Below the pieces are notes generated by a model that saw only the letters and a program-made list of their open reading frames with translations, was not told the origin of the DNA and searched no databases. From NCBI GenBank assembly GCA_910575435.1, contig CAJTGI010000012.1, positions 55,218 to 119,217 on the forward strand: a DNA stretch of 64,000 nucleotides. The letters are read 5' to 3'. The stretch is from Clostridiaceae bacterium (GTDB lineage: Bacteria > Bacillota > Clostridia > Lachnospirales > Lachnospiraceae). Position 1 is the stretch's first letter. Each line of letters begins with the position of its first letter. A program made the translations under genes and the position numbers. Positions 17,625 through 25,006 of the stretch are shown in pieces.

Positions 17625-19037
17625 ATGAAATTAGGGATCAAGTGGAGGTTTATGCTGGGATATTTGATGCTCCTCGTGGCAGGTCTGGGCATTCTGGATG
17701 TGGGTGGGGATAAGATTATTTACCAGAGGATAGTAGAGCAGCAGACCGACTTGCTCTACGAGGAGGCGCGGGAAATCTGCGTGGAATATGTGCCGAATAT
17801 CCGTGTGCTGGAGACGAGGGGAACTACGTTGGAGCGTCAGTTTCGCTCTCTGGGGAAACTGACCCAGACCAGGATATGGCTGGTGTCTTCTGCCGGTGAG
17901 ATTCTGCTGGACTCTGAGAGAAAGCAATCATGCAAGGGGGAAAATATCAATTCGCATGATGAGAAGTTTTTGGAGAACCAGTCCCTGACAGGGAAGCGTC
18001 CCGCAGGTCTTTTGGAGGAGAGCGTGGTGAGCGTGATCTATCCTGTGACGGAATGGCTGGAAACCAATGGTTACGTGGTGGCGATGAAGCCTGACGAGGA
18101 GATGCACAGCAGGGCATACCGCTACACGGATGGATTGATGGTGTGCTATCTGGCAGTCATGTTCCTAGTGGGGCTGGTGCTGCTCTATCTATATGTTCAG
18201 TCGGTATATCCCTTGAAGAAACTGACCCAGGCTACGAAGAAATGCGCAGATGGATCTTTTGACAATCTTGTGGTGAAGAAGCTGCCCAGGGAGCAGAAGG
18301 AGATGGCTGATGCCATCAATTACCTTTCCGACAGGGTGAATACCATGAATGAATACCAGAAGAAGTTTATCGCCAATGTGTCTCACGATTTCCGATCGCC
18401 CCTGACTTCCATCAAGGGGTATGTGGAGGCGATGGCAGATGGAACGATTCCCCCGGAGAAGCAGGGGAAATATCTTGATATCATTTTATTCGAGGTGGAG
18501 CGGCTGACGAAACTGACGGGAAATCTTTTGGAATTGAATCAGCTGGATTGCCGAGGGATGACCCTGGATTGGTCAGAATTTGATATCAATGAGGCGATTA
18601 AGCAGACTTCTGCCAGTTTTGAGCAGCGTTGCAGGGAAAAGAGGATTTCCTTGGATTTGGTTTTTGAGAAGCCTATATGTATGGTGTGGGGGGATATGGG
18701 GAAGATTCAGCAGGTTGTGCAGAATATTTTGGATAATGCCATTAAGTTTAGCCATCACGATTCTGTGGTGGAAGTGCATACTGCCAGACAGAGCCATAAG
18801 GTGTTTGTGTCGGTGAAGGATCACGGCATTGGCATTCCCAAGGAAAGCATTTCTAAAGTGTGGAGCCGATTTTACAAGACGGATCTTTCCAGGGGGAAGG
18901 ATAAGACCGGGACCGGGCTGGGGCTTTCCATTACCAAGGAGATTGTGGATGCCCATGGGGAGAATATCAATGTGATTAGCACCGAGGGGGTGGGCACGGA
19001 ATTTCTCTTTTCCCTGCCCACCAAGAGAGATTCGTGA
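17625..19037 (+). CDS. sensor histidine kinase
   Basis: A 470-residue membrane kinase: a first transmembrane segment (FMLGYLMLLVAGLGILDVGG), an extracellular sensor domain of about 135 residues, a second membrane segment (LMVCYLAVMFLVGLVLLYLY), a HAMP linker, the dimerisation/phospho-acceptor helix FIANVSHDFRSPLTSIKGY with His254, and a complete HATPase domain (QQVVQNILDNAIKFS, HGIGIPKESISKVWSRFY, GTGLGLSITKEIV). It is the partner of the response regulator ending four bases upstream. The signal is unknown. The following gene encodes an HtrA-like pseudoprotease behind its own promoter, a plausible but unproved member of the regulon. Confidence 0.94.
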   Translation: MKLGIKWRFMLGYLMLLVAGLGILDVGGDKIIYQRIVEQQTDLLYEEAREICVEYVPNIRVLETRGTTLERQFRSLGKLTQTRIWLVSSAGEILLDSERKQSCKGENINSHDEKFLENQSLTGKRPAGLLEESVVSVIYPVTEWLETNGYVVAMKPDEEMHSRAYRYTDGLMVCYLAVMFLVGLVLLYLYVQSVYPLKKLTQATKKCADGSFDNLVVKKLPREQKEMADAINYLSDRVNTMNEYQKKFIANVSHDFRSPLTSIKGYVEAMADGTIPPEKQGKYLDIILFEVERLTKLTGNLLELNQLDCRGMTLDWSEFDINEAIKQTSASFEQRCREKRISLDLVFEKPICMVWGDMGKIQQVVQNILDNAIKFSHHDSVVEVHTARQSHKVFVSVKDHGIGIPKESISKVWSRFYKTDLSRGKDKTGTGLGLSITKEIVDAHGENINVISTEGVGTEFLFSLPTKRDS

Positions 19038-19055
19038 GAATGTATCAGGTTTTGG

Positions 19056-19088
19056 CGTTGCTATTTCCTATGGCTGTGAATAGTAACG
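19056..19088. repeat. REP-like palindromic element (complete copy)
   Basis: CGTTGCTATT (19056-19065) pairs with AATAGTAACG (19079-19088), nine of ten positions, around TCCTATGGCTGTG. The right half GGCTGTGAATAGTAA (19072-19086) is the same as that found after ilvN and near-identical to those before and after htpG. It sits 18 bases after the kinase stop. Confidence 0.6.
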
Positions 19089-19110
19089 TGGTAACAAGTT
19101 ATTCATAAAA

Positions 19111-19138
19111 TTGTCATATTTTTATTGTACAATATTAT
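19111..19138 (+). promoter_or_regulatory. putative promoter of the HtrA-like gene
   Basis: TTGTCA at 19111-19116 and TATTAT at 19133-19138, spacer 16 bases, in an AT-rich stretch about 95 bases before the gene. A small hairpin GCCGC / GCGGC (19170-19184) lies in the leader. Confidence 0.45.
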
Positions 19139-19232
19139 AAATCCAGAGCTTTGTTTTGCTTGTGGCAACGCCGCTAAATGCGGCATGTCAGATTGAATAT
19201 CTGAGAGAATGCAGTATAGAAGGTGGAGATAC

Positions 19233-20492
19233 ATGGAAATAAAGAAGGGGAATGAACAGATTCATCGGGAAAAAAAATATCAGTTTATGAAAGAGCAGGT
19301 GCGGCTTGACAGGAAAAAGCAGGCATGGGCTACCTGCAGGAGGCTGGGCATGCTGGCAATGACGGCGGCCATATTTGGAGGAATTGCCGGAGCCGCTTTT
19401 CTGGCTGTAAAGTTCCGGTTCGACAGAACTCCTGCCAAGGCAGTGAAGACGGCTACTGCAACGCCTTCTTCCACAGCGGTGCCTGCTCCTTCTCCTGTGA
19501 GGGACCCGGTTGCCGGCGGGAAGAGGATGAATCTCAGCGAGTACAGCCGCCTATCAGAAGAATTGGCAGCAGTGGGGGAGACCATGGAATATTCTCTGGT
19601 GGGAGTACGGGGCAAGCAGGGAGATTTTAAACAGTGGCAGGGATATGTGCCCGGCAGCCAGCTATCCTTTGGGCTGATTTTCGAGGAGAGCCAGAGGCAC
19701 TATTATATCCTGACACTGGGAAGTGCCGTTGCCGGGCAGACTTCCGTGCAGATGAGGCTAATGGATAATTCTGTTGTGGAGGGGCGGATTTTAGGAAAGG
19801 ATGACGTGCTGAACCTGGCGGTGGTATCAGTTAGAAAGGAAAAAATTTCGGATGATTTGCTAAGCAAGATAGAGGTATCCAGCCTTGCGGGGGAGACCCA
19901 GGTGGTCAATGGGTCTAAAGTCATCGCCGTGGGGTGTCCCAGCGGCGTGATGGGTTCTGTAATGACTGGCAGCATCAGCCACGATGAGATTGCGGTGCCT
20001 GTATTGGACAATGAATTGCGGGTGTTTTCCACAGATATCCATTACTGCGATCAGGGGAATGGAGTGATGCTGGACGAGGACGGAAGAGTGATTGGCGTGA
20101 TTACCGGGGAGTTTCCGGAATATGCGGGAAGAGGTGGCCTGTCATTTATCGATGTGGCTTCCGTACGGCAGACCGTGGGTTTTCTTCGGAAGGGCAAAAA
20201 GCCGCCCTATATGGGAATCTTATGCAAGACGCTGCAGGAATCCGTGGCAGAGGCCCATGGGCTGGTTCAGGGCGTATATGTGACGGATGTGTATGCCAAA
20301 TCCCCCGCCTATCAGGGGGGGATGCGGGTGGCTGACGTGATTGTCCAGGTGGACGGCACAGATATACGGAGCATGGAAGAGATTTGCCGCATATTGGCGG
20401 GACGCAAAAAGAAAGAGACGCTGGTGTGCAAGGTGGTTCGCTTATCTGGCAAAAAAAAGGTGAGAAAAATTATCAAGATTGTTTTGGGATAG
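19233..20492 (+). CDS. membrane-anchored HtrA-like pseudoprotease with PDZ domain
   Basis: A 419-residue protein with an N-terminal cytoplasmic basic stretch, one membrane segment (LGMLAMTAAIFGGIAGAAFL), a Thr/Pro/Ser-rich linker, a trypsin-fold HtrA-like domain and a C-terminal PDZ domain (YMGILCKTLQESVAEAHGL, SPAYQGGMRVADVIVQVDG). All three catalytic positions appear to be lost: the His of the usual TNxHV is Ser164 (ILTLGSAV), the Asp of DLAV is Asn194 (LNLAVV), and the Ser of GNSGGP is Gly275 (DQGNGVML). Flanking structural phrases such as DGRVIGVITGEF remain, so the fold is probably intact and used for binding or sensing. GGTGGAG precedes ATG 19233. It follows a two-component pair and may belong to an envelope-sensing system. 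Confidence 0.82.
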   Translation: MEIKKGNEQIHREKKYQFMKEQVRLDRKKQAWATCRRLGMLAMTAAIFGGIAGAAFLAVKFRFDRTPAKAVKTATATPSSTAVPAPSPVRDPVAGGKRMNLSEYSRLSEELAAVGETMEYSLVGVRGKQGDFKQWQGYVPGSQLSFGLIFEESQRHYYILTLGSAVAGQTSVQMRLMDNSVVEGRILGKDDVLNLAVVSVRKEKISDDLLSKIEVSSLAGETQVVNGSKVIAVGCPSGVMGSVMTGSISHDEIAVPVLDNELRVFSTDIHYCDQGNGVMLDEDGRVIGVITGEFPEYAGRGGLSFIDVASVRQTVGFLRKGKKPPYMGILCKTLQESVAEAHGLVQGVYVTDVYAKSPAYQGGMRVADVIVQVDGTDIRSMEEICRILAGRKKKETLVCKVVRLSGKKKVRKIIKIVLG

Positions 20493-20573
20493 CGTCAATT
20501 CTGCTTGAAATCCGTCTATAATAGAATAGCAAGCTTGTTTGAAGGTTGGATTTTGGAAGAGATCTTGCTTTGG

Positions 20574-21668
20574 TTACAGTATCTCTAGCATTGCGTTCAC
20601 CAGGGCATCGTTGTCTTCCGGTCTCATAAAGCAGAAGCGGACGTACTTGTTGTCTAGGAAGGGGAAGGAGGAGCAGTCTCTGATCATCAGTCCCTTTCGG
20701 ATGGTGTGGACGAAGAGGTCTTCGCTGGTGATATCTTCCCCCAGGATGCGCAGCAGCACGAAGTTTGCGTGAGGCTCGTAGTATTTGACAGAGGGGCAGT
20801 CTGCCAGTAGGTCGCAGATCCGCTTTCTCTCTGAGGATATGAGCTGGATGGTCTGGTGGATGTAGAAGGTGTCCTGGAACATAATCTCTCCGGCGATGGC
20901 GGCTAGGGAATTGATGGTCCAGGGATTCTTGAACTGCTCCATCTTGTGCAGCAGCCCGGTGTTTCCGCAGATGGCATAGCCCAGGCGAAGCCCAGGTGCC
21001 GCAAAGAATTTGGAAATCCCTCGGAGAATGATGATATTATTATAGTATTCTGTCAGGGGGATGGAGGTGATTTCCCGGCTGTTTTCGGAAAATTCCACAT
21101 AGGTCTCGTCCACCATGACGAAGATGCCCTTTTCCTTGCAGCAGTCCAGAATGTTTCGCATGGTCTTTCTGGAAATCTGGGAGGAGGTGGGGTTGTTGGG
21201 ATTGCACAGCACCAGAAGGTCCGTGTCCGGGGTGAGGGCTTGGAAAAGCGCATCCTCGTTTAATTGGAATCCCTCTTCCTCCCGCAGTCGGAAAAAGTGG
21301 GAGCGGCCGCCGCCCAGGGAGATTTCATGCTCATATTCAGAGTAGGTTGGCCCGATAATCAGGGCTTTTTTTGGTGCGATGAGTTTGATGACCAGGGAAA
21401 TCAGTTCCGTGGAGCCGTTGCCCACGATGACGTTGCGAAAGTCTGCGCGGACGTATTTGCCGATGGCCTGTCTCAGGGATGTGTATTCCCGGTCGGGATA
21501 GGTGGTGATGGCATCAATGTGGGAGGAGAGTTCTTCCCTGAGCCGGAAGGAAGTCCCCAAGGGGTTGACATTGGCGGAGAAACTGATGATGTCCTCCTTT
21601 TTGATGCCAAAATGCTTCTCTATCTTTTCTAAATCGCTTCCATGAAAATGTTCTTTTTGTTCTAACAT
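20574..21668 (-). CDS. PLP-dependent aminotransferase, histidinol-phosphate / threonine-phosphate decarboxylase-like
   Basis: A 364-residue fold-type I enzyme of the HisC/CobD group. Motifs include the N-terminal SFSANVNPLGTS, the phosphate-binding VGNGSTELIS, the NPNNPTS loop, the cofactor-contacting MVDETYVEF, the Schiff-base lysine in ILRGISKFFAAPGLRLGYA and the C-terminal YVRFCFMRPEDNDALV. HisC makes histidinol phosphate in histidine synthesis; CobD decarboxylates threonine phosphate for cobalamin. The FSANVNPLG start is more typical of CobD-type proteins, but no cobalamin or histidine genes flank it, so the substrate is open. Its leader on the minus strand contains a conspicuous structured element (21697-21794). 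Confidence 0.85.
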   Translation of the reverse strand: MLEQKEHFHGSDLEKIEKHFGIKKEDIISFSANVNPLGTSFRLREELSSHIDAITTYPDREYTSLRQAIGKYVRADFRNVIVGNGSTELISLVIKLIAPKKALIIGPTYSEYEHEISLGGGRSHFFRLREEEGFQLNEDALFQALTPDTDLLVLCNPNNPTSSQISRKTMRNILDCCKEKGIFVMVDETYVEFSENSREITSIPLTEYYNNIIILRGISKFFAAPGLRLGYAICGNTGLLHKMEQFKNPWTINSLAAIAGEIMFQDTFYIHQTIQLISSERKRICDLLADCPSVKYYEPHANFVLLRILGEDITSEDLFVHTIRKGLMIRDCSSFPFLDNKYVRFCFMRPEDNDALVNAMLEIL

Positions 21669-21696
21669 GATATCGCTCCTTGTGGTGATGTTGTCG

Positions 21697-21794
21697 GGGT
21701 CAAAAGGTATTTTGCAAACAATGCGGTGCTTGGCGGGTCAAGCCAGTAGATGGCGATTCGCATGTAAGCATGCATTGCGATCTGCTTTTGACCC
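21697..21794. other. 98-base three-way-junction-like structured element
   Basis: An outer ten-base perfect stem (GGGTCAAAAG 21697-21706 with CTTTTGACCC 21785-21794) encloses two internal hairpins: GCTTG / CAAGC (21728-21743) and GCATG / CATGC (21760-21773). It lies between the divergent aminotransferase and MATE genes, 29 bases upstream of the former. It does not match a riboswitch I know. It could be a small RNA, a cis-regulatory leader of the aminotransferase, or a mobile repeat. Confidence 0.5.
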
Positions 21795-21984
21795 TGTAAT
21801 CATCTTATAGTATATTTATATTTGGAACTTTATGCAAGGGGTTGTATTTGCAGGGGAAATCTTGTAACATAAATTAACTTGGCGAGATCGGCATAGAATT
21901 GCTATAGGCTATTATGGCCTGGGGCGGCTGACTGTGCATTATAGATAGGCGATTGTTTGAGGATAGGAAAGGAGAATGCTTGCC

Positions 21985-23337
21985 ATGACGAAGGATATGA
22001 CAGAGGGAAGTCCGATGAGGCTGATTCTAAATTTTGCCCTGCCCCTTTTATTGGGGAACTTTTTTCAGCAGACCTACAATATCATTGATGCGGCGATTGT
22101 GGGAAAATGTCTGGGAGAGGAGGAGCTTGCCAGCGTGGGGGCTTCCAGTAGCGTCCAGTTTTTGATTCTGGGGTTCTGCATCGGCGTCTGCTGTGGCTTT
22201 GCCATTCCCGTGGCGCAGTATTTTGGGGGCAAGAAATACGAGATGATGCGGAAATCCATTTTCCACGCCGGATTTCTCTCTGCCGGCATTGCCCTGGTGC
22301 TGACGGTGCTTTGCGCTCTGCTCTGCCCCTGGATTCTGCACATGCTTTCTACCCCGGAAAATATTTTTGGAGATGCCTACCGCTATCTGCTGGTAATCTT
22401 TCTGGGCATTCCCTTTACTATATTGTATAATTTGCTCTCCGGGATCATGCGGGCGGTGGGGGATAGCAAGACGCCCTTTCTTTTCCTGGCTTTTTCCACG
22501 GTGCTGAATATCCTTCTGGATCTTGGCTTCATCGTGGTGCTTCCTCTGGGAGTATCCGGGGCTGCCTTGGCTACGATCCTGTCCCAGGCGGTCAGCGGCC
22601 TTTTATGCCTGTTATACATATGCAAGAGGTTTCCGATGCTTCATATTAGCAGGAAGCACTGCCATCTGCAAAAGAAATATGCCAGGCAGATGCTTGTTAT
22701 GGGGATTCCCATGGGATTGCAGTATTCCATTACCGCTGTGGGAAGCATGGTGATGCAGTCTGCCAACAATGGGTTGGGCAGTGTTTACATCTCTGGTTTT
22801 ACTGCTGGAATGCGGATCAAGCAATTCCTGATGTGCCCCTTCGATGCCATTGGCACTGCTGTGTCTACGTTCTGCAGCCAGAACTTTGGAGCCAAAAAAA
22901 TTGCTCGAATTAAAGTTGGACTGAGAAAGGGGATCTTCATGGGTGTGTCCTATGGAATTGCCATTGGTATTCTGGCGATTTGCTTTGGGAGGCCCTTATC
23001 TCTGCTGTTCCTGAAGGCAAGCGCTACCCAGGCATTGGATGCCTCTGGAAAATATCTGGCATGTCTGGGATTGTTCTTCTGGTGCCTGGGTATTTTGAAT
23101 ATCTGCCGACTGAGCGTGCAGGGGTTGGGTTTTTCTGGCAGGGCTATTTTCGCTGGTATTCTTGAGATGATTGCCCGCATTGTGGTGAGTTTGGTCTTTG
23201 TCCCGGTGTATCATTTTACTGCTATTTGCTTTGCGGATCAGAGCGCTTGGCTTTCTGCTTGCCTCTATATTCTGCCTACGTGTATCTGGTGCGTGAGAAA
23301 GATTGAGGTCACACCTTCTGCGAAAACGACCCCATAG
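21985..23337 (+). CDS. MATE-family efflux transporter
   Basis: A 450-residue inner-membrane protein with about twelve membrane segments in two related halves. The family start MTEGSPMRLILNFALPLLLGN, then FFQQTYNIIDAAIVGKCLGE, and later GIPMGLQYSITAVGSMVMQ and FCSQNFGAKK are typical of clostridial MATE exporters (DinF/NorM group), which expel drugs or metabolites in exchange for sodium or protons. AAAGGAG lies ten bases before ATG 21985; an ATG at 21976 sits too close to it. It is divergent from the aminotransferase and immediately precedes a toxin-antitoxin locus. Substrate unknown. Confidence 0.92.
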   Translation: MTKDMTEGSPMRLILNFALPLLLGNFFQQTYNIIDAAIVGKCLGEEELASVGASSSVQFLILGFCIGVCCGFAIPVAQYFGGKKYEMMRKSIFHAGFLSAGIALVLTVLCALLCPWILHMLSTPENIFGDAYRYLLVIFLGIPFTILYNLLSGIMRAVGDSKTPFLFLAFSTVLNILLDLGFIVVLPLGVSGAALATILSQAVSGLLCLLYICKRFPMLHISRKHCHLQKKYARQMLVMGIPMGLQYSITAVGSMVMQSANNGLGSVYISGFTAGMRIKQFLMCPFDAIGTAVSTFCSQNFGAKKIARIKVGLRKGIFMGVSYGIAIGILAICFGRPLSLLFLKASATQALDASGKYLACLGLFFWCLGILNICRLSVQGLGFSGRAIFAGILEMIARIVVSLVFVPVYHFTAICFADQSAWLSACLYILPTCIWCVRKIEVTPSAKTTP

Positions 23338-23357
23338 GGTGGGTATCTAATTTTATA

Positions 23358-23394
23358 TTGACAAAAAGCAATTATTGAACTATCATAATGATAG
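23358..23394 (+). promoter_or_regulatory. toxin-antitoxin promoter with palindromic operator
   Basis: TTGACA (23358-23363), 17-base spacer, TATCAT (23381-23386). A perfect 15-base palindrome CTATCAT-A-ATGATAG (23380-23394) coincides with the -10 box and start point, the expected position for autorepression by the antitoxin's HTH domain. Confidence 0.8.
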
Positions 23395-23438
23395 AAAAAA
23401 CAAAAAATCATATCATTCACTCTGAGGAGAATAAAGTT

Positions 23439-23825
23439 TTGAATATAGATAAAAAGGACATAGAGCGGTATCTTTCCGAGGTGAAGGAGGCTGTTGAGAA
23501 TGACAGATACCGGCTTGAACGGAATGTTAAGCGGCAGGATAACATCAATCTGTTTCTTGATTATGTTATAGATGAAGCAAAAGCAAAGGAAATTATATTA
23601 AACCTTACCACAATGGATTTTTCGGAGATTCTGCAGAATGAGCATAAAGGATTTGAACATGAGAAGTTGTATGTATTTGGCAAGGATGTAATACTTTTGG
23701 AGAGAAATGGGACGGAGGAAAAAACAGTTTCTCTGTATATTAAGTTTAACAAGTTAAAGAACTGTTTTGTGATTGTAATCTCGTTTCATGAGCAGAAGTA
23801 TCCCCTTACATATTATTTCAAATAA
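23439..23825 (+). CDS. MqsR-like toxin (putative)
   Basis: A small protein of 128 residues if begun at the TTG at 23439, which has GAGGAG nine bases upstream; the ATG at 23388 lies within the promoter palindrome and is unlikely to be used. The C-terminal half (EIILNLTTMDFSEILQNE, then LYVFGKDVIL, VSLYIKFNKLKNC, FVIVISFHEQ) follows the order of the RelE-fold toxin MqsR (a GL..SDFYKS helix, a VYRP strand, G-x-V/L-Y-x-K and LIVSFKE), a ribosome-independent mRNA interferase. The similarity is by pattern only and weak in the N-terminal half. The gene stops 27 bases before a gene for a protein with an MqsA-like N-terminus, which supports the assignment. Confidence 0.6.
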   Translation: MNIDKKDIERYLSEVKEAVENDRYRLERNVKRQDNINLFLDYVIDEAKAKEIILNLTTMDFSEILQNEHKGFEHEKLYVFGKDVILLERNGTEEKTVSLYIKFNKLKNCFVIVISFHEQKYPLTYYFK

Positions 23826-23852
23826 ACAGGAGGCAAATTGGAGGTGAGCATT

Positions 23853-24860
23853 ATGGCAGATCAGGGAAGAAGAGATTTCTGCATAGAGTGCAGAAAAGAG
23901 ACGGAGTACCTTTTGCAGAAGAAGGATATCGTAAAAAATATAAGGGAAAAGGATTACGCCTTTGGAATCACGGTGGCTGTCTGTGCGGAGTGTGGCGAGG
24001 AAATAAGTATTCCCGGGCTTATTGATAAGAATATTCGGGAAATTGATGAGCAGTATAGGGCGACAGAAGGTCTCGTGTCGATTGATGATATTGAAAAACT
24101 CATGAAGATTTATAAGATTGGTAAGGCACCGTTGTCACTAGCACTTGGATTTGGAGAGGTGACTGTACCGAGATATCTGGAAGGACAGGTGCCTTCCAAA
24201 GAATATTCGGATGTTATAAAAGCGGCACTGGCATCTCCGACGTATATGAAGCAGAAACTTATGGAAAACCGGGGGAAACTGACGAGTGCAGCATATAAAA
24301 AAGCGATGGCGGCGGCAGATAGCGTAGAGAGCCTTTTCTCGGTTTCTGATAAGATGCTCAGGGTGATCGCATATGTATTTGAAAAGTTGGAAGAAGTAAC
24401 CCCGCTCATGTTGCAGAAACTGTTATATTTCATTCAGGGTATTTATTCCGCTTTGCATGGAAAGCCAATTTTTGTGGAAGATTGCAGGGCATGGATTCAC
24501 GGTCCGGTGTATCCAGAGGTGTATGATCTTTTCAGGGATTTCAAATATAATCCGATTGATGATGCGAGGTTTGCACTTTTGGAAGGGACGGAAGATGCAC
24601 TGACGGATGATGAGAAGGGGGTTATTGACCTCGTTGCGAATACTTTTGGCATATATGGAGGAAAAGTATTGGAGAAGATCACGCATAATGAGGGGCCGTG
24701 GATGGAAACAAGAAAGGGATATGGTGACAGCATTCCTTCCAGTGAGATTCTGCAAAAAGAGAGAATTATGAAGTATTATATTGCGGTGAACCAGACATAT
24801 GGCATAGATACAGAGGATGGCTTGCGGACATATATTCACGATATGCTTGAAAAGGCATGA
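23853..24860 (+). CDS. antitoxin: MqsA-like zinc finger and HTH fused to a Panacea (DUF4065/SocA-like) domain
   Basis: A 335-residue protein. Residues 8-60 form an MqsA/YgiT-type zinc finger with two CxxC pairs (CIECRKETEY and VCAECGEEIS). An XRE-like helix-turn-helix follows (IEKLMKIYKIGKAPLSLALG, FGEVTVPRYLEGQVPSKEYS). From about residue 165 comes a Panacea/DUF4065 domain: VIAYVFEKLEEVTPLMLQKL, LYFIQGIYSALHGKPIFVED, the signature AWIHGPVYPEVYDLF, and THNEGPWMETRKG. Panacea domains serve as exchangeable antitoxin modules that neutralise unrelated toxins. GGAGG is eight bases before ATG 23853. The zinc finger/HTH probably represses the operon through the palindrome at 23380. Confidence 0.85.
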   Translation: MADQGRRDFCIECRKETEYLLQKKDIVKNIREKDYAFGITVAVCAECGEEISIPGLIDKNIREIDEQYRATEGLVSIDDIEKLMKIYKIGKAPLSLALGFGEVTVPRYLEGQVPSKEYSDVIKAALASPTYMKQKLMENRGKLTSAAYKKAMAAADSVESLFSVSDKMLRVIAYVFEKLEEVTPLMLQKLLYFIQGIYSALHGKPIFVEDCRAWIHGPVYPEVYDLFRDFKYNPIDDARFALLEGTEDALTDDEKGVIDLVANTFGIYGGKVLEKITHNEGPWMETRKGYGDSIPSSEILQKERIMKYYIAVNQTYGIDTEDGLRTYIHDMLEKA

Positions 24861-24862
24861 AT

Positions 24863-24877
24863 GGCTGTGAATAGTAT
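24863..24877. repeat. half copy of the REP-like motif
   Basis: GGCTGTGAATAGTAT, 14 of 15 bases identical to the motif at 4535 and 19072, starting three bases after the antitoxin gene ends. Confidence 0.5.
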
Positions 24878-24907
24878 CTAGGTACTGTATATTTTTTCAA
24901 AAACCTC

Positions 24908-24936
24908 TTGACAATTCATGGGAATCATACTAAGAT
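24908..24936 (+). promoter_or_regulatory. htpG promoter (TTGACA-17-TAAGAT)
   Basis: TTGACA at 24908-24913 and TAAGAT at 24931-24936, 17-base spacer. The CIRCE element begins 14 bases after the -10 box, overlapping the start of the transcript. Confidence 0.85.
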
Positions 24937-24949
24937 ATATCACAAACGA

Positions 24950-24976
24950 TTAGCACTCGATTCGAGTGAGTGCTAA
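24950..24976. promoter_or_regulatory. CIRCE operator (HrcA binding site)
   Basis: TTAGCACTC, nine-base spacer, GAGTGCTAA: a perfect match to the consensus CIRCE inverted repeat bound by the heat-shock repressor HrcA. It places htpG in the class I heat-shock regulon here. Confidence 0.95.
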
Positions 24977-25006
24977 TCAAAATATTGAGAGAATGGAGAG
25001 ATGATG

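Noticed and set aside
21669..21984. Guanidine or other exporter-associated riboswitch for the MATE gene
   Set aside because: The structured element here lacks the conserved ykkC or related motifs, and it sits closer to the minus-strand aminotransferase gene.
24950..24976. Reading the inverted repeat before htpG as a terminator of the toxin-antitoxin operon
   Set aside because: It is an exact CIRCE sequence with nine-base arms and spacer, has no T run, and lies directly downstream of an htpG promoter.
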